A stretch of DNA of 64,000 nt from Burkholderia sp. Ac-20365 (GTDB taxonomy: Bacteria; Pseudomonadota; Gammaproteobacteria; Burkholderiales; Burkholderiaceae), in assembly GCF_017104715.1 (NCBI RefSeq), contig NZ_JAAGPI010000004.1, forward strand, positions 310,001 to 374,000, in the 5' to 3' direction. Below the pieces are notes generated by a model, which was not told the DNA's origin, searched no databases, and saw only the letters and a list, made by a program, of their open reading frames with translations. Position numbers and translations under genes: made by a program. Below are positions 1-8,513 of the stretch, piece after piece. Position 1 is the stretch's first letter. Every line of letters begins with the position of its first letter.

Positions 1-627
1 GCCCGCTTCCGAGGACATCCGCTCCGGAAAAGGCGTCTCTTGCGTCCAGAAATGCAGGTGCGGCCATCCCGTGACGCCGGGCCGATTACGGATTGCACAG
101 AACCCAGCATGGGCGAGTCCATGCACCCCGATGTAGGAGCGCAACTGCAGCGCGAGCCTCACGGAATCCCCATCATTGCCGTACTCGTCGTCGCGGATGA
201 TCTCTTCGCCGGGCAAACCCAGTTCGGCACCCGCCGCCCAAGCCCACGCAGTGGCCTCGGGATCCGAGCATTGAATGACTGCGCGATAGAAAGGCTCGTC
301 GGGATGTAGGCATGCATCCGCGACAATTCGCAGCATTTCGCGTTGGCCGGCAAAGAGATTCCCGTCCATAAGAGACCGAAAGCACCGGGGCGTTATCGCA
401 AGATGTCCGCTCTCATGGAGCATGGTCGATACGCGACAGGTGGGATCGACGTAAAGCGCGCCCCTTCTGATGCTGCAGCCTTCGGAGAAGCCAGTCGCGC
501 CAATTTCGTATAGGACCGGGATCCCGATTTCATTGAGGAATCTCATCACGCGGTCGCGCGTCTCGGGGGAATCAATCTGATAGGGCTCGGGCATGCGCAC
601 GCGCGTGGTCGACGGCGATCTGTTCAT
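1..627 (-). CDS. Predicted zinc metallopeptidase-like protein (C-terminus beyond window)
   Basis: The frame is open from the ATG at 627 to the window edge, giving 209 codons with no stop, so the gene is partial. It contains HESGH at about residues 82-86, a HExxH zinc site. About 45 residues later comes EATAWAWAAG, where the glutamate could be the third ligand as in ImmA/IrrE-type gluzincins. The N-terminal part has no signal peptide. A cytoplasmic peptidase or peptidase-like protein is inferred; no substrate can be named. The start has only a weak AAGG ribosome site. Confidence 0.6.
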   Translation of the reverse strand, partial: MNRSPSTTRVRMPEPYQIDSPETRDRVMRFLNEIGIPVLYEIGATGFSEGCSIRRGALYVDPTCRVSTMLHESGHLAITPRCFRSLMDGNLFAGQREMLRIVADACLHPDEPFYRAVIQCSDPEATAWAWAAGAELGLPGEEIIRDDEYGNDGDSVRLALQLRSYIGVHGLAHAGFCAIRNRPGVTGWPHLHFWTQETPFPERMSSEAG

Positions 628-937
628 TTGAGGGCCTTGCTTGTTTCGTACCCGCCAACAAAGGTCTGGCGCGCCGGCAGCAACATTCGTTCGGAATTGT
701 CCCGAAAGCGTACCGCGGGATCAACGCGGGGCAAATCCGGGGGAGGGCGCTAGCGCGCTTCCCTTCACCGTTTTCTTGTTAGGCCGTGAAGGCTAGACGG
801 CGCCCGCGACCATTGATGAATCTCCGACCTGGCCGCAGATTATGCATCAGGAAAGAAAGCCCCGCGATCGCCGCTGGCGTGCGATCCAATCGATGTCGCC
901 GCCTGTGACTCGGCGGGTCCCGAGATCGCGCTTGACG
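628..937. other. Intergenic stretch, nothing recognised
   Basis: About 310 bases between two minus-strand genes. I see no convincing ORF, RNA gene, hairpin terminator or copy of the recurrent promoter element. Confidence 0.4.
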
Positions 938-1450
938 TCATCCGAGGAGGGTTTCAATACACTGCGGGCACAGTTGCGGTGCCTTGCCGAAACCTTCCTC
1001 AAACCCCATCTCCACTGCGCTGGCGACGTATGCGCTACCGAGGTCGCAGATGGGCGCGTCATATGAGCCTCCGAAACCTCCGTCGACTTCCTCAGAAACG
1101 TGCGTTTGCGCGCCGTCGATGAGAAGACGGCGGATCGGGCGGACGTAGGCGCCTGTTTCGTGTGGCCACAGGAATGCGTCCTGTGTTGCCAATCCGTAAC
1201 GGTGAAATTCGAAGTTCTGCTTTTCCGGGTTCAGTTGCCATCCGGACATCAGGACGAACTTCACGACCTGAACCGCACGATCCGTTGAGGCGATCTTGCC
1301 CAACCCTTCTACGTCGACCTGACGGTACGTGTCGCACGCTGTCTGCGCGGATTCAAACAACGGGGAGAAAATTGCTCCCGCCGTTTCACAATGTATGAAG
1401 AACCGCCGTGTGCCGTCACGGTATTCGATGCATCCGAGAGATCTCGCCAT
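938..1450 (-). CDS. Hypothetical cytoplasmic protein
   Basis: 170 residues from the ATG at 1450. The same frame extends to 1498, but those residues look like leader. There is no signal peptide or membrane segment. The protein ends with CPQC (a CxxC pair), which could bind metal. Composition is that of a folded soluble protein and codon use matches the neighbours. I do not recognise the family. Neither candidate start has a strong ribosome site. Confidence 0.55.
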   Translation of the reverse strand: MARSLGCIEYRDGTRRFFIHCETAGAIFSPLFESAQTACDTYRQVDVEGLGKIASTDRAVQVVKFVLMSGWQLNPEKQNFEFHRYGLATQDAFLWPHETGAYVRPIRRLLIDGAQTHVSEEVDGGFGGSYDAPICDLGSAYVASAVEMGFEEGFGKAPQLCPQCIETLLG

Positions 1451-1553
1451 GTTGTTGCACTCTACGTTTTCTTGGTGTTCGGAGTTTCTGGTTCTCATCT
1501 ATCCGGCGCGGAATCGTCCGCTTGCCTGTCGGGTCCCAAGCTTTCTCGCGCGG

Positions 1554-1967
1554 CTAGTTTCGCGCATTGGTTGGCACGACAAGATCACGCAACACGACGA
1601 TGGAAAAAGTGTCTGCCGCGGGATCAATCTTGGACGCGAAGGCCTTTCCGTGGAGCGTGGCATCGCCGACTACAAACCGACCAGGCGTGGTCCAGGATGT
1701 CCACTCCACACGGTCACCGCTCTTCCAGCCAAACAGACGGCTTTTCCGGGGGATAACGACCGCGTGAGACACGGTCGCGAGCACGTCGACAGTGACATCG
1801 CAGTTCACTGGCGTGTCGTCCCTGCTCGCGAGCAGTACCGCCGGCTTCACGAAACTCGCACACTCAAATGACTGACCCGTGAGGAGGTCGGGCTGGATCT
1901 GCGCGCTTCGTTCGGCATGGGCAATCGTGGCAACGGCGATTAAGAGAGGTAGTGCAATCCACTTCAT
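1554..1967 (-). CDS. Exported protein, VirB10/TrbI C-terminal-like
   Basis: 137 residues. An Sec signal peptide covers about residues 1-18 (cleavage near AHA). The mature part has a paired-cysteine region, then a stretch (IPRKSRLFGW, GDRVEW, TPGRFV) laid out like the C-terminal beta domain of VirB10/TrbI type IV secretion proteins, where a rigid GSR(L/I)-G strand is followed by an RVxxxW strand. Only this domain is present; the long N-terminal arm and membrane anchor of VirB10 are missing. It follows the exported gene at 2029-2418 on the same strand and probably shares its promoter. The VirB10 resemblance is my reading of the pattern and is moderate at best. Confidence 0.6.
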   Translation of the reverse strand: MKWIALPLLIAVATIAHAERSAQIQPDLLTGQSFECASFVKPAVLLASRDDTPVNCDVTVDVLATVSHAVVIPRKSRLFGWKSGDRVEWTSWTTPGRFVVGDATLHGKAFASKIDPAADTFSIVVLRDLVVPTNARN

Positions 1968-2028
1968 GATAAGCGTCCAGTTTGTGCGTTGAGGGAGGGC
2001 TATAGCACGTCCGTCGGCGACCCAGTCC

Positions 2029-2418
2029 CTATCCGCTGCAGCGGACGTTGTGCACCGGGACAAGGTACGTTGTCGCCTGATCCTCGATCCGGTCAGTGAC
2101 GGCGATGAGCCCCTCGCACGGGTCAACCTTCGGATCCGGAAAGCTGATTCGCGACAATGTCGCGCTGTGCAAACCAACGGTGACATCGCCAACGTATTCA
2201 AGGGGGGCGAAGTCGGACCGGTCGCTCGTTTTCAACAACAGGCTCACCCGGGCCGGGGCGCGCGATTGGAAACGCAACGAGTATGTGAGATTGCCCGCGC
2301 CGAACACGGCACGAACATTGTTCTGGCAGGCGCTGTCGCATTGGGTGAATGTGGGAGTAGCGTTGGCGGCCAGTGATGCTGCTGCGGTGAGAATTATTCC
2401 CACTATTGCTTTTTTCAT
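2029..2418 (-). CDS. Small exported protein, unknown function
   Basis: 129 residues with a clear signal peptide (about 1-20, cleavage near ANA). The mature protein carries four cysteines, two close together near its N-terminus (CDSAC), suggesting periplasmic disulfides. It is the first gene after the promoter-like element at 2525-2551 and is followed 61 bases later by the VirB10-like gene. I do not recognise the family. Confidence 0.65.
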   Translation of the reverse strand: MKKAIVGIILTAAASLAANATPTFTQCDSACQNNVRAVFGAGNLTYSLRFQSRAPARVSLLLKTSDRSDFAPLEYVGDVTVGLHSATLSRISFPDPKVDPCEGLIAVTDRIEDQATTYLVPVHNVRCSG

Positions 2419-2524
2419 TAGAGCGTATGTTCCTGGTATTCCGGGACACTGAAGCCCGTTCGCAATGAAAGACGCGAAGCGGTTGCCGCTCGCGGTGTCG
2501 GGGCGCGTCGCGGCTCAGGAGCTC

Positions 2525-2551
2525 AGTTCGACAATGTGCGACGAAAATTCA
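2525..2551 (-). promoter_or_regulatory. Recurrent sigma-28-like promoter element (copy 1)
   Basis: Read on the minus strand: TGAATTTT, 11 bases, GTCGAACT. It lies 106 bases before the start of the exported gene at 2418. The -10 octamer is one of the weaker matches in the set. Confidence 0.6.
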
Positions 2552-2625
2552 GCCGAAACGAAAACTTTTTCGGATGCGGGGCCAGGCGGCGTCCCCGAGA
2601 AGGACGGTCCCGCTTTCCCACGCCT

Positions 2626-3741
2626 TCAATAGTCGTACACATGCTCGACAGTCCAGCCAGCATCGTCGGCACCGGCGAGAAGTTCCGTCAGCTTCGGTAC
2701 TGGAACCAGCATCACAACTCGGGTGGTGTGTGCGGGCGTGCGGATCGGCTGCGTGAAAAGGGTCCGCGCCCCGTCGACTTCGACTGCCTTGCCCTCCGGC
2801 GCCCAGAGCGACACGAGTATGGTGGACTGGTTGCCAGCGATATCGATGATATGCAGGCCTTGCCGTGCGAGCGCCGTGGCGGCGATCCGGAAGTCGTAGT
2901 AGCGGGGCAGCGAAAGCAGCGCACGCCCATCATCGAAGCGTTTTACCAGCTTCACCTCCGCTGGCGGCGTCCAGTCATCGGGCAGCCGGTCGACGACCAC
3001 GTCCGTCGTCATCTGCGGCGGCGCGTACGCGGCATGCGTAGCAACCTTGATTGCTTGCGCGTAAAGCGCCTTGACGCCGTATTCTCCCGTCAGCGCGAAG
3101 CGACGCTCCCACTTGCGGATCATGCCCGGACCTGCCGTCGGCACCTCCGTCCAAAGGCCCTTCAGGCGCGAGCCGAAGTTGAACAGATACCACGGCTCCT
3201 GGCGGATGAAGTCAACGTACTGCTGGGCAGTCTGCGCGTCGTAGCGGTCTTCGTCGGTCGCGCGCGCGCCGCCGAGCGCCCAGCTGATGCGGCCGACAGT
3301 GTTGCCATATACGGCGCGCACGCCGTACTCGACAGTCGTGCTCGTCGCGATCACCCCGATCATCATGTGGTAGCCGGGGTTTATCGGATAGCCTGCGCGC
3401 AGTTGCTCCCGGGTGACGATAGCGTAGCTGGACCATAGTTCGCCAATGTGGGCGACGAACGGGAACTCGTGCGAGGGCTCCGACTGCATCATGCGCGCGT
3501 ACTCTGAAGGCGAGTGGACAAGCAGCCATTCAGGGTAGGTTAACAGGGTCTGTTCGGCACCGCGCCGGTCGGCCGGCGGCACCAGACTGTCGGGACTCCC
3601 AACGCTCCCGTCGGCACTCACCTCCACGCTGCCAGCCGCAGACGCGATCGAGTTGCTCGCCGCTTCCTGTTCAGATGCGTGTGCCCCGAACGCGCTGATA
3701 AGCGTGAGGGTGGTGGCCGCGCGCGCGAGTAAGCGGATCAT
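2626..3741 (-). CDS. Exported protein coupled to FAD oxidase/methyltransferase gene
   Basis: 371 residues from the ATG at 3741, which overlaps the stop of the upstream gene by four bases (ATGA), so translation is probably coupled. Residues 1-22 form a signal peptide ending AHA. Aromatic-rich segments follow (YPEWLLVHSP, RQEPWYLFNFGS), and the C-terminal third looks like alternating beta strands. No catalytic motif is recognised. The coupling suggests it works with the upstream oxidase, perhaps as a periplasmic partner; that is inference. Confidence 0.75.
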   Translation of the reverse strand: MIRLLARAATTLTLISAFGAHASEQEAASNSIASAAGSVEVSADGSVGSPDSLVPPADRRGAEQTLLTYPEWLLVHSPSEYARMMQSEPSHEFPFVAHIGELWSSYAIVTREQLRAGYPINPGYHMMIGVIATSTTVEYGVRAVYGNTVGRISWALGGARATDEDRYDAQTAQQYVDFIRQEPWYLFNFGSRLKGLWTEVPTAGPGMIRKWERRFALTGEYGVKALYAQAIKVATHAAYAPPQMTTDVVVDRLPDDWTPPAEVKLVKRFDDGRALLSLPRYYDFRIAATALARQGLHIIDIAGNQSTILVSLWAPEGKAVEVDGARTLFTQPIRTPAHTTRVVMLVPVPKLTELLAGADDAGWTVEHVYDY

Positions 3742-5951
3742 GCGTGGTCTCCCGTCTTGACGAAGGCCAGCATCAGATTGCCCGTCGGGTCGCCGTCCTG
3801 CGGCAAGGCTGGGCCACTCACGCGAAGACCAGCAGCCTCGACGCGGGCAATCCAGTCCTTGATGCTCGCAAAGTGGCGCGCCTCGGCGGCATTCGTCTCC
3901 CATGTCTCTCCGAGACCGGCATTGAAAACCGTGTGAGCGAGGGCGACGAAGCTGTCCGCGCGGGGATCCTGTACATCGTGTTCGCGCAGCAGGAACACGC
4001 CACCTGGGCGCAGCACGCGCGCGATCGAGGCGAGAAATGCTGCCAGTCGCGCGGGCGACATATGGTGCAGGCCAATGAAGCACGAGACGAGATCTGCGCT
4101 CGCCGTCGGCAGCTCGAGCGGGGCGTAACCGTTGAGCGAGCTAAAGGTTCCAGCCTTGCGCAGCCCCCCGCGCTCCACGATATCGACGGGAGAAAAGCCG
4201 CCTTCGACGTCGTGCACAAGGGTCGTGGTGCCGCAGAGCGCGAGGTGACGGCGCAGCGCCTTCACGTAGCGCCCTGTCGTGCCGATCTCGACATAATCGC
4301 GAAGGGCGCGGCTGCCAACCAGTTGCGCGGCCTGCGCGCCAATCACGGCTTTCTGACGGGCGAGCGAGGGCAACGCATGCGTGAGCATCGCAAGGCGCGG
4401 TGTCGCGCCCGGCAGCGCCGCCTGCACGGACTGATAGATCGCCTCGTCGTCCGTGTGCGCCGACACCCCGTTCTGGATGAGCGCGTGCAGGTTGTCGGGC
4501 GGCACGATATCGAAGACGTTTTTCAGGAAGGTGTGAAAGCGCGTCGCCTCGGTGGCATCGTCGTAGACGGCATGAAAGAGCGAAGGGGAGGTGCAGGTAT
4601 CGCCGGACGGAGCCGAGCCAGCTACGGGTGCGTAATAGCGGTCCCAGAGCCCGCCGCGCAGGCGGTAGTGCGGATCGAGTTCACGTTTCATGGCAAAGAG
4701 TTCCTGTGCACGGGGATAGGCGCGGTGAAACTGTTCGTTCATCGCATGCATCTGGTAGGGCAAGTAGTAGGTGCCGCCCGCCGCGAGCACTGCGTCGACG
4801 AGTTCCCGCGTCCAGACGCCAACGCGCGCCTTCGCTGCCCCGTCAGTACCCTGCTTGTAGTAGAGAACGAAGGCAAAGGTGTCGCCGCGCGCCCACGACA
4901 TGAGTGTCTCGTCGTCAGAGCTTGCATGACGTACAGATACGTTGACCGTGTTCACGCCGTGTTCTCGCAGCACAGCGCCAAGCGCCTGTGAGAACGTCTG
5001 CAGCGACCGCGCGGGGACGAAGTACTCCTGCAGGACATACGTGCTCTGCGTACGGTCTGTGGGCTCGAGCTCGGCGACGTCGTACCCTGCCTCGTAATTG
5101 CGCCAGTGCACAGCGCGGCGCGCGTAGATGAGCGGATCGTAGAGAAACTCGCGGCGCGCCTTGCCCGCTGACGTCTCGGTGATCGCCCACAGCAGATAGC
5201 GGGCGAGAGGATGCGTGCGGCCGGGTGCCTGCAATCGTGGCGACGTTGCGGACTTGTCCGTCTCGATCCAGCTTACGGCGCGGCCACGACTATAGTGCGG
5301 CGGATACAGGTCGAAGTTGTGGAACACGACATCCTTGCGCGCGCGCACGTTCGCATCGAACCATGTTGCGTAAGCCTCAAGCGACATCTTCTGCGCATGC
5401 CGCTCGACGCACGTATTCGGCACGAGGTCCAGTTCAACTTCCGTGATGACACCGATCGCGCCATACCCGCCGATCGCGGCGAAGAAGAGGTCGGCATGCG
5501 CGTCGCGCGACGCCGTGACCACCTCACCATCCGCCAGCACCAGCACGATGGATCGCACCGACGAGACCACCGGCCCGAAGCCGATATAGCGGCCGTGCGC
5601 ATTGACCGACAACGCGCCGCCGACAGTGAAGTTGGCGTAGGTTTGCATGACTTTCACCGCCAGGTTGTGCGGGTCGATCGTGCGCTGGATGTCGCACCAG
5701 CGGATGCCTGCCTGCACCCGGATGCGCGCCGCGGCAGGATCGAGCGACAGGATCCGGTTCATTGCAGACAGGTCGATGTGCAGGCTGCCGGGGCTTGCCG
5801 TCTGGGTCCCCTGGCTGAACTTGCCGCCGCCGATCGACACGGGCAGTCCGGTGCGGCGCAGAAGGGCGGCGACCTCTTCGGTCGAGCGCGGGCTCGCGAC
5901 GCTCGCAACCAGAACCTCATTCAGACCGGTGATGTCGTTGATGATCTGCAT
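3738..5951 (-). CDS. FAD-linked oxidase fused to a class I SAM methyltransferase
   Basis: 737 residues from the ATG at 5951; a GTG at 5999 is a longer alternative. The N-terminal two thirds is a vanillyl-alcohol-oxidase-type FAD protein: a PCMH-like FAD domain (SIGGGKFSQG; GGALSVNAHGR; GGYGAIGVITEVELDLVP) and a sugar-lactone-oxidase-like substrate domain with the usual C-terminal LDPHYRLR. The last 200 or so residues are a methyltransferase, with an acidic motif (VHDVEGG), SADLVSCFIGLHHM and the post-motif RVLRPGGVFLLREHD. Such a fusion could oxidise and methylate one small substrate in sequence, which is inferred. It is divergent from an HTH regulator. Confidence 0.8.
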   Translation of the reverse strand: MQIINDITGLNEVLVASVASPRSTEEVAALLRRTGLPVSIGGGKFSQGTQTASPGSLHIDLSAMNRILSLDPAAARIRVQAGIRWCDIQRTIDPHNLAVKVMQTYANFTVGGALSVNAHGRYIGFGPVVSSVRSIVLVLADGEVVTASRDAHADLFFAAIGGYGAIGVITEVELDLVPNTCVERHAQKMSLEAYATWFDANVRARKDVVFHNFDLYPPHYSRGRAVSWIETDKSATSPRLQAPGRTHPLARYLLWAITETSAGKARREFLYDPLIYARRAVHWRNYEAGYDVAELEPTDRTQSTYVLQEYFVPARSLQTFSQALGAVLREHGVNTVNVSVRHASSDDETLMSWARGDTFAFVLYYKQGTDGAAKARVGVWTRELVDAVLAAGGTYYLPYQMHAMNEQFHRAYPRAQELFAMKRELDPHYRLRGGLWDRYYAPVAGSAPSGDTCTSPSLFHAVYDDATEATRFHTFLKNVFDIVPPDNLHALIQNGVSAHTDDEAIYQSVQAALPGATPRLAMLTHALPSLARQKAVIGAQAAQLVGSRALRDYVEIGTTGRYVKALRRHLALCGTTTLVHDVEGGFSPVDIVERGGLRKAGTFSSLNGYAPLELPTASADLVSCFIGLHHMSPARLAAFLASIARVLRPGGVFLLREHDVQDPRADSFVALAHTVFNAGLGETWETNAAEARHFASIKDWIARVEAAGLRVSGPALPQDGDPTGNLMLAFVKTGDHA

Positions 5952-6091
5952 GGTCTCGTTCGCTTCATGTTCGTGTTGGTGTGGAGCGAATAATGACACA
6001 AGGGATCAAGAGGATGCCGATTCATTCCGACGGGCATCATAGAATGCTCCAAAAAGTATCGAAAAATGACCTTTTTTGAACGGATGTCAAA
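5952..6091. promoter_or_regulatory. Divergent control region between FAD oxidase gene and HTH regulator
   Basis: About 140 bases separate two divergent starts. The part nearest the regulator is AT-rich compared with its surroundings and has an imperfect inverted repeat, CAAAAAG (6050-6056) against CTTTTTTG (6071-6078). On the minus strand TATGAT (6036-6041) could be a -10 box, with a poor -35. Autoregulation by the divergent HTH protein is inferred from layout. Confidence 0.35.
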
Positions 6092-6901
6092 ATGAGCGAA
6101 ATCGACGAGATCTGCAAATTCATCAAAGATGTAATGAAGACGCGTCGCATAACGTATCGTCGCGCGGCCGAGCTCCTCGGCATTTCTGAGGTAAGCGTCA
6201 AGCGTCTTTTCTCTCAGCGGCGCCTTTCTGCTGAGAGGCTTTCTGACTTCGCACGAATTCTGGATATGACGTTGGTGGAACTGGTGACGCTGGCAGCGAC
6301 GCCAAAGAAGGCCGTGGCGGCCCTTAGCGAAGAACAGGAGAGTCGACTCGTCGCCGACGAGACGTTGCTGCTCGTCACCGTGTGCGCGATGAACCACTGG
6401 ACGGTTGACGAAATAGTGGGCGTCTACAACATCACGCGGGCGCAATGTATCAAGCATCTCCTCACGCTCGAACGTATGGAGATCGCCGATCTCTTGCCTG
6501 GCGATCGCATCCGGCTGAGGGTGTCGCGAGATTTCGGCTGGCTGCCTGGCGGTCCGTTCCAGCGGTTCTTCGTGACGCAGGAATTGGGGGATTTTCTGGC
6601 GAGCCACTTCGCCGGGGAGGACGAAACGCTCGAGTTTGTTCACGGGATGCTCACGCAGTCCGCCATCGCCGAATTACAGGTTGAATTGCGAAGGGTTCGT
6701 CAGCGCGTTGGTGCGCTGCACGCAGAATCGATCGGTGCGCCCTTAAGTGACAAGCGCGGTACCGGGATCGTGATCGCGATGCGCGAATGGGAACCGGAAA
6801 GCTTCACGGCGCGGCGGCTCGCAGATAAGAAAACGCCGGAGAGGGCGCGACGTGGCCGAGAAGTGGGTCATCCTCGGTCAAAAAAGACTGAGACTGGATA
6901 A
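6092..6901 (+). CDS. XRE-family HTH transcriptional regulator
   Basis: 269 residues. Residues 1-65 are a Cro/C1-type helix-turn-helix (ITYRRAAELLGISEVSVKRLFSQRRLS), followed by a helical middle section and an effector-like C-terminal region with a short basic tail. It is transcribed away from the FAD oxidase/methyltransferase operon and is the obvious candidate for its regulator. The N-terminal HTH family is clear; the ligand is unknown. Confidence 0.85.
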   Translation: MSEIDEICKFIKDVMKTRRITYRRAAELLGISEVSVKRLFSQRRLSAERLSDFARILDMTLVELVTLAATPKKAVAALSEEQESRLVADETLLLVTVCAMNHWTVDEIVGVYNITRAQCIKHLLTLERMEIADLLPGDRIRLRVSRDFGWLPGGPFQRFFVTQELGDFLASHFAGEDETLEFVHGMLTQSAIAELQVELRRVRQRVGALHAESIGAPLSDKRGTGIVIAMREWEPESFTARRLADKKTPERARRGREVGHPRSKKTETG

Positions 6902-6912
6902 GGGTTCTAGGG

Positions 6913-7200
6913 TCACGAAAGACGCGTGTCCCCAGCGACCAGCAGATGCCGGTGAATCGTGCAGTAACACTCATCATGCCAGCCGAAGTGCGGATCCCGG
7001 CAGATCGAATGTCGAACGGAGTCCGGAAGAGGCGACGACTCGCGGCACAACTCGGAAACAAGCGCCGCGAAGATGGAGCCCGGCTCTGGCCAGTCGGTCT
7101 GGATCGGGCCGTCTTTTAGCCGGTTGCCGCTCGCAAGTTCGCGCTCGACGACGGCCGCCAGTTCTGGGCACAAAGCGGTCGCGGGAATCTTCTTTGTCAT
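6913..7200 (-). CDS. Small hypothetical protein
   Basis: 95 residues, soluble, rich in Trp, Cys and His near the C-terminus (HFGWHDECYC). There is no signal peptide. It starts 40 bases after the adhesin-E-like gene stop on the same strand and may be cotranscribed. The ribosome site is poor, so the call rests mainly on protein-like composition. Confidence 0.45.
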   Translation of the reverse strand: MTKKIPATALCPELAAVVERELASGNRLKDGPIQTDWPEPGSIFAALVSELCRESSPLPDSVRHSICRDPHFGWHDECYCTIHRHLLVAGDTRLS

Positions 7201-7239
7201 CGTGGTTATTCAGTGCGCTGACTCCACCGCGGCGCGGTA

Positions 7240-7665
7240 TCAGCTGATTTTCTTGCATGCGAAGAGAATCACGCGCATGCCCGGACTGCTCGGTCCGTAA
7301 GAGCGATACTCCGGATTCTTGATGTCGATCAGTTTCTCGGGGTGCGGAACTTCATCGCCTTCTTCTCTGGCAACAGCTATCTGGGCGGATCGCTGGGTCG
7401 CGCAATTGATCGCATAGTGTGTAATCACAACGTCTCGCTGGCCCCCGACCAGTAACTCGTTAGCTCGCACCCAGATGTTGACCTTGTCACCCGTTCGCAT
7501 GGCACTGTTTGTCTCATAGAACAGGTCTGCGTACAGTCCGGTGTCCCGGTCGGCAGGTCCGAGCTTTTGCCGATACATCGGAGCCCAGTCTCCATCGAGT
7601 CCGAGCTTATCCGCATGAGCGGTGACCGAGAGCGTCGCCAGTACGACGCACAGTAACTTCTTCAT
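7240..7665 (-). CDS. Exported protein, surface-adhesin-E-like
   Basis: 141 residues with a signal peptide (1-18, cleavage after AHA). The order of features, an aspartate/tyrosine strand (GLYADLFYE), KVNIWVRANE, a single NC (INCATQRS) and a C-terminal FACKK, resembles the adhesin_E domain of short proteobacterial exported proteins. Family assignment is tentative. A sigma-70-type promoter lies just upstream. Confidence 0.6.
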   Translation of the reverse strand: MKKLLCVVLATLSVTAHADKLGLDGDWAPMYRQKLGPADRDTGLYADLFYETNSAMRTGDKVNIWVRANELLVGGQRDVVITHYAINCATQRSAQIAVAREEGDEVPHPEKLIDIKNPEYRSYGPSSPGMRVILFACKKIS

Positions 7666-7758
7666 CTAACCCCCGTAAGTAATCCGCCTATTCTAATGCG
7701 CCTGGCATGCGGGGGAGTGTTGCCCGCTGCTTGTCCAAACGGAGCGTGGCGTCCGGCG

Positions 7759-7787
7759 GTTATAGCCGCAGCCGCTAGTTGACCCAA
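7759..7787 (-). promoter_or_regulatory. Possible sigma-70 promoter for the adhesin-E-like gene
   Basis: On the minus strand TTGGGT (7782-7787) and TATAAC (7759-7764) are separated by 17 bases, about 95 bases before the ATG at 7665. Confidence 0.4.
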
Positions 7788-7846
7788 TGCGCATCATCAG
7801 GAGTGGAGTTTAGATGTGACAGGCGGTTCGACGACATCCACGGGAC

Positions 7847-7873
7847 TGAATTTTTTCGTGCGCCAGCCGTAAA
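7847..7873 (+). promoter_or_regulatory. Recurrent sigma-28-like promoter element (copy 2)
   Basis: TGAATTTT, 11 bases, GCCGTAAA. It lies 34 bases before the GTG start of the lipoprotein gene at 7908. Confidence 0.65.
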
Positions 7874-7907
7874 AGTGGCCAGAACCGTTCTTAACAGGGG
7901 AGCCAAC

Positions 7908-8513
7908 GTGTTTAATGTCAAAAGCATCACCACACTCGTCGCAGCGATCAGCCTTGCCTTGTCCCTTTCCGCGTGCATGACGCCGCACTCTTACGTCGAT
8001 GCCAAACTCGGCGAAACGGACTACTCGACCCTGAAGAAGTCAGCGTCGCCGCAGGCCGTGCAGCTTTTGGTGGAGTTCCAGACGAAGGGCGTGGCGAACG
8101 CTCGCGCAACGGAATACGTGCGCTCGCACGTGTACGAGCAGGTGGCTCAGTCGGGTCTGTTCAGCCAGGTCTCATATTCGCCGGTCCCGTCAGGTCGCAA
8201 GCTCTCGATCTCGATCAACAACGTTTCGCTGTCGGACAATGTCGCGGCGAAGGGCTTTGGAGTCGGGCTGACGTTCGGCCTGGTCGGCACGACGGTCGCG
8301 GACGGCTACGAATGCACGGCGAGCTACGTGGAACCTGGGCACGAACCCGTGACGAAGGTGGTCAAGCATGCGATCTACACGACGATCGGCAATGCGGCCG
8401 GTCCCGAAGGTCTGAAGTCGATGCCTCTGCAGCAGGCGAGCGACACGGCGCTGCGCCAACTTGTCGCCAAGAGTCTGGCTGAACTGGACGACTCGACGGA
8501 TATCGCTCAGTAA
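7908..8513 (+). CDS. Lipoprotein, unknown function (pair member 1)
   Basis: 201 residues from a GTG start, chosen because CAGGGGAG lies seven bases upstream and the signal sequence begins there. The N-terminus is a lipoprotein signal with lipobox LSAC at about residues 20-23. The mature part contains a glycine-rich segment (GFGVGLTFGLVGTTVADGYEC) that could pack against a membrane. It overlaps the next lipoprotein gene by one base, so the two are translated together and probably form an envelope complex. Confidence 0.75.
   Translation: MFNVKSITTLVAAISLALSLSACMTPHSYVDAKLGETDYSTLKKSASPQAVQLLVEFQTKGVANARATEYVRSHVYEQVAQSGLFSQVSYSPVPSGRKLSISINNVSLSDNVAAKGFGVGLTFGLVGTTVADGYECTASYVEPGHEPVTKVVKHAIYTTIGNAAGPEGLKSMPLQQASDTALRQLVAKSLAELDDSTDIAQ

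Noticed and set aside
3744..4991. 415-codon plus-strand ORF
   Set aside because: It lies entirely opposite the well-supported FAD oxidase/methyltransferase gene and has Arg/Ala-rich shadow composition.
4915..5993. ORFs on both strands within the FAD oxidase gene
   Set aside because: Alternative frames of one long real gene.
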